Assembly (NCBI GenBank): GCA_036398215.1
Contig: DASWHK010000271.1
Coordinates: forward strand, 1 to 5,724
Reading direction: 5' to 3'
DNA from: DASWHK01 sp036398215
GTDB lineage: Bacteria; Acidobacteriota; UBA890
DNA length: 5,724 nt
The notes beneath the pieces were generated by a model, which searched no databases, had not been told where the DNA came from, and saw only the letters and a list, made by a program, of their open reading frames with translations. Position numbers and translations under genes: made by a program. Shown here piece after piece: positions 5,704 to 5,724 of this stretch (position 1 is its first letter; every line of letters starts with the position of its first letter).

Positions 5704-5724
5704 CGGCCGCGGTGCTCGGGGGGC

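Overview
The window is very GC-rich bacterial DNA, tightly packed with six genes: one running in from the left edge and five that look complete. I see no mobile element, CRISPR array, tRNA or rRNA. The M23 peptidase with an OapA/Csd3-like N-terminal region points to a diderm (Gram-negative) bacterium. The GC content, the gene repertoire and the HLD variant of the M23 active site would fit an uncultured deltaproteobacterial-type lineage (Desulfobacterota, Myxococcota or Binatota). This placement is an impression and no marker gene supports it.

Layout. Positions 2-1066 (+) hold the 3' part of a murein endopeptidase gene, followed by a short hairpin-bearing gap. Positions 1148-2155 (-) encode a PAP2-type integral-membrane phosphatase/phosphotransferase of the AUR1-like class, convergent with the peptidase. 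Positions 2148-2975 (+) encode an exported START/SRPBCC-like protein. Its start region overlaps head to head with that of the PAP2 gene, so the two genes share no intergenic promoter space. Positions 3009-3521 (+) encode a TIGR00725 (LOG-like Rossmann) protein, probably cotranscribed with the START gene. Its 3' end overlaps, tail to tail, a minus-strand operon transcribed from the right edge: hotdog acyl-CoA thioesterase (5703-5245), etfB (5242-4475) and etfA (4478-3495).

How the genes work together. The thioesterase-etfB-etfA unit is a clear acyl-CoA oxidation module. ETF takes electrons from acyl-CoA dehydrogenases and passes them towards the quinone pool, and the thioesterase can release CoA from acyl-CoAs. 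The genes are translationally coupled: there is a 2-nt gap between thioesterase and etfB, and a 4-nt TTGA overlap between etfB and a TTG-started etfA. The PAP2/START divergent pair could act on membrane lipids, but that is inferred only from fold and proximity.

I did not find a clear undescribed system. The points most worth a second look are the overlapping divergent starts with a possible leaderless promoter, the Asp replacing the usual third zinc-ligand His in the M23 peptidase, and the PAP2/START pairing.
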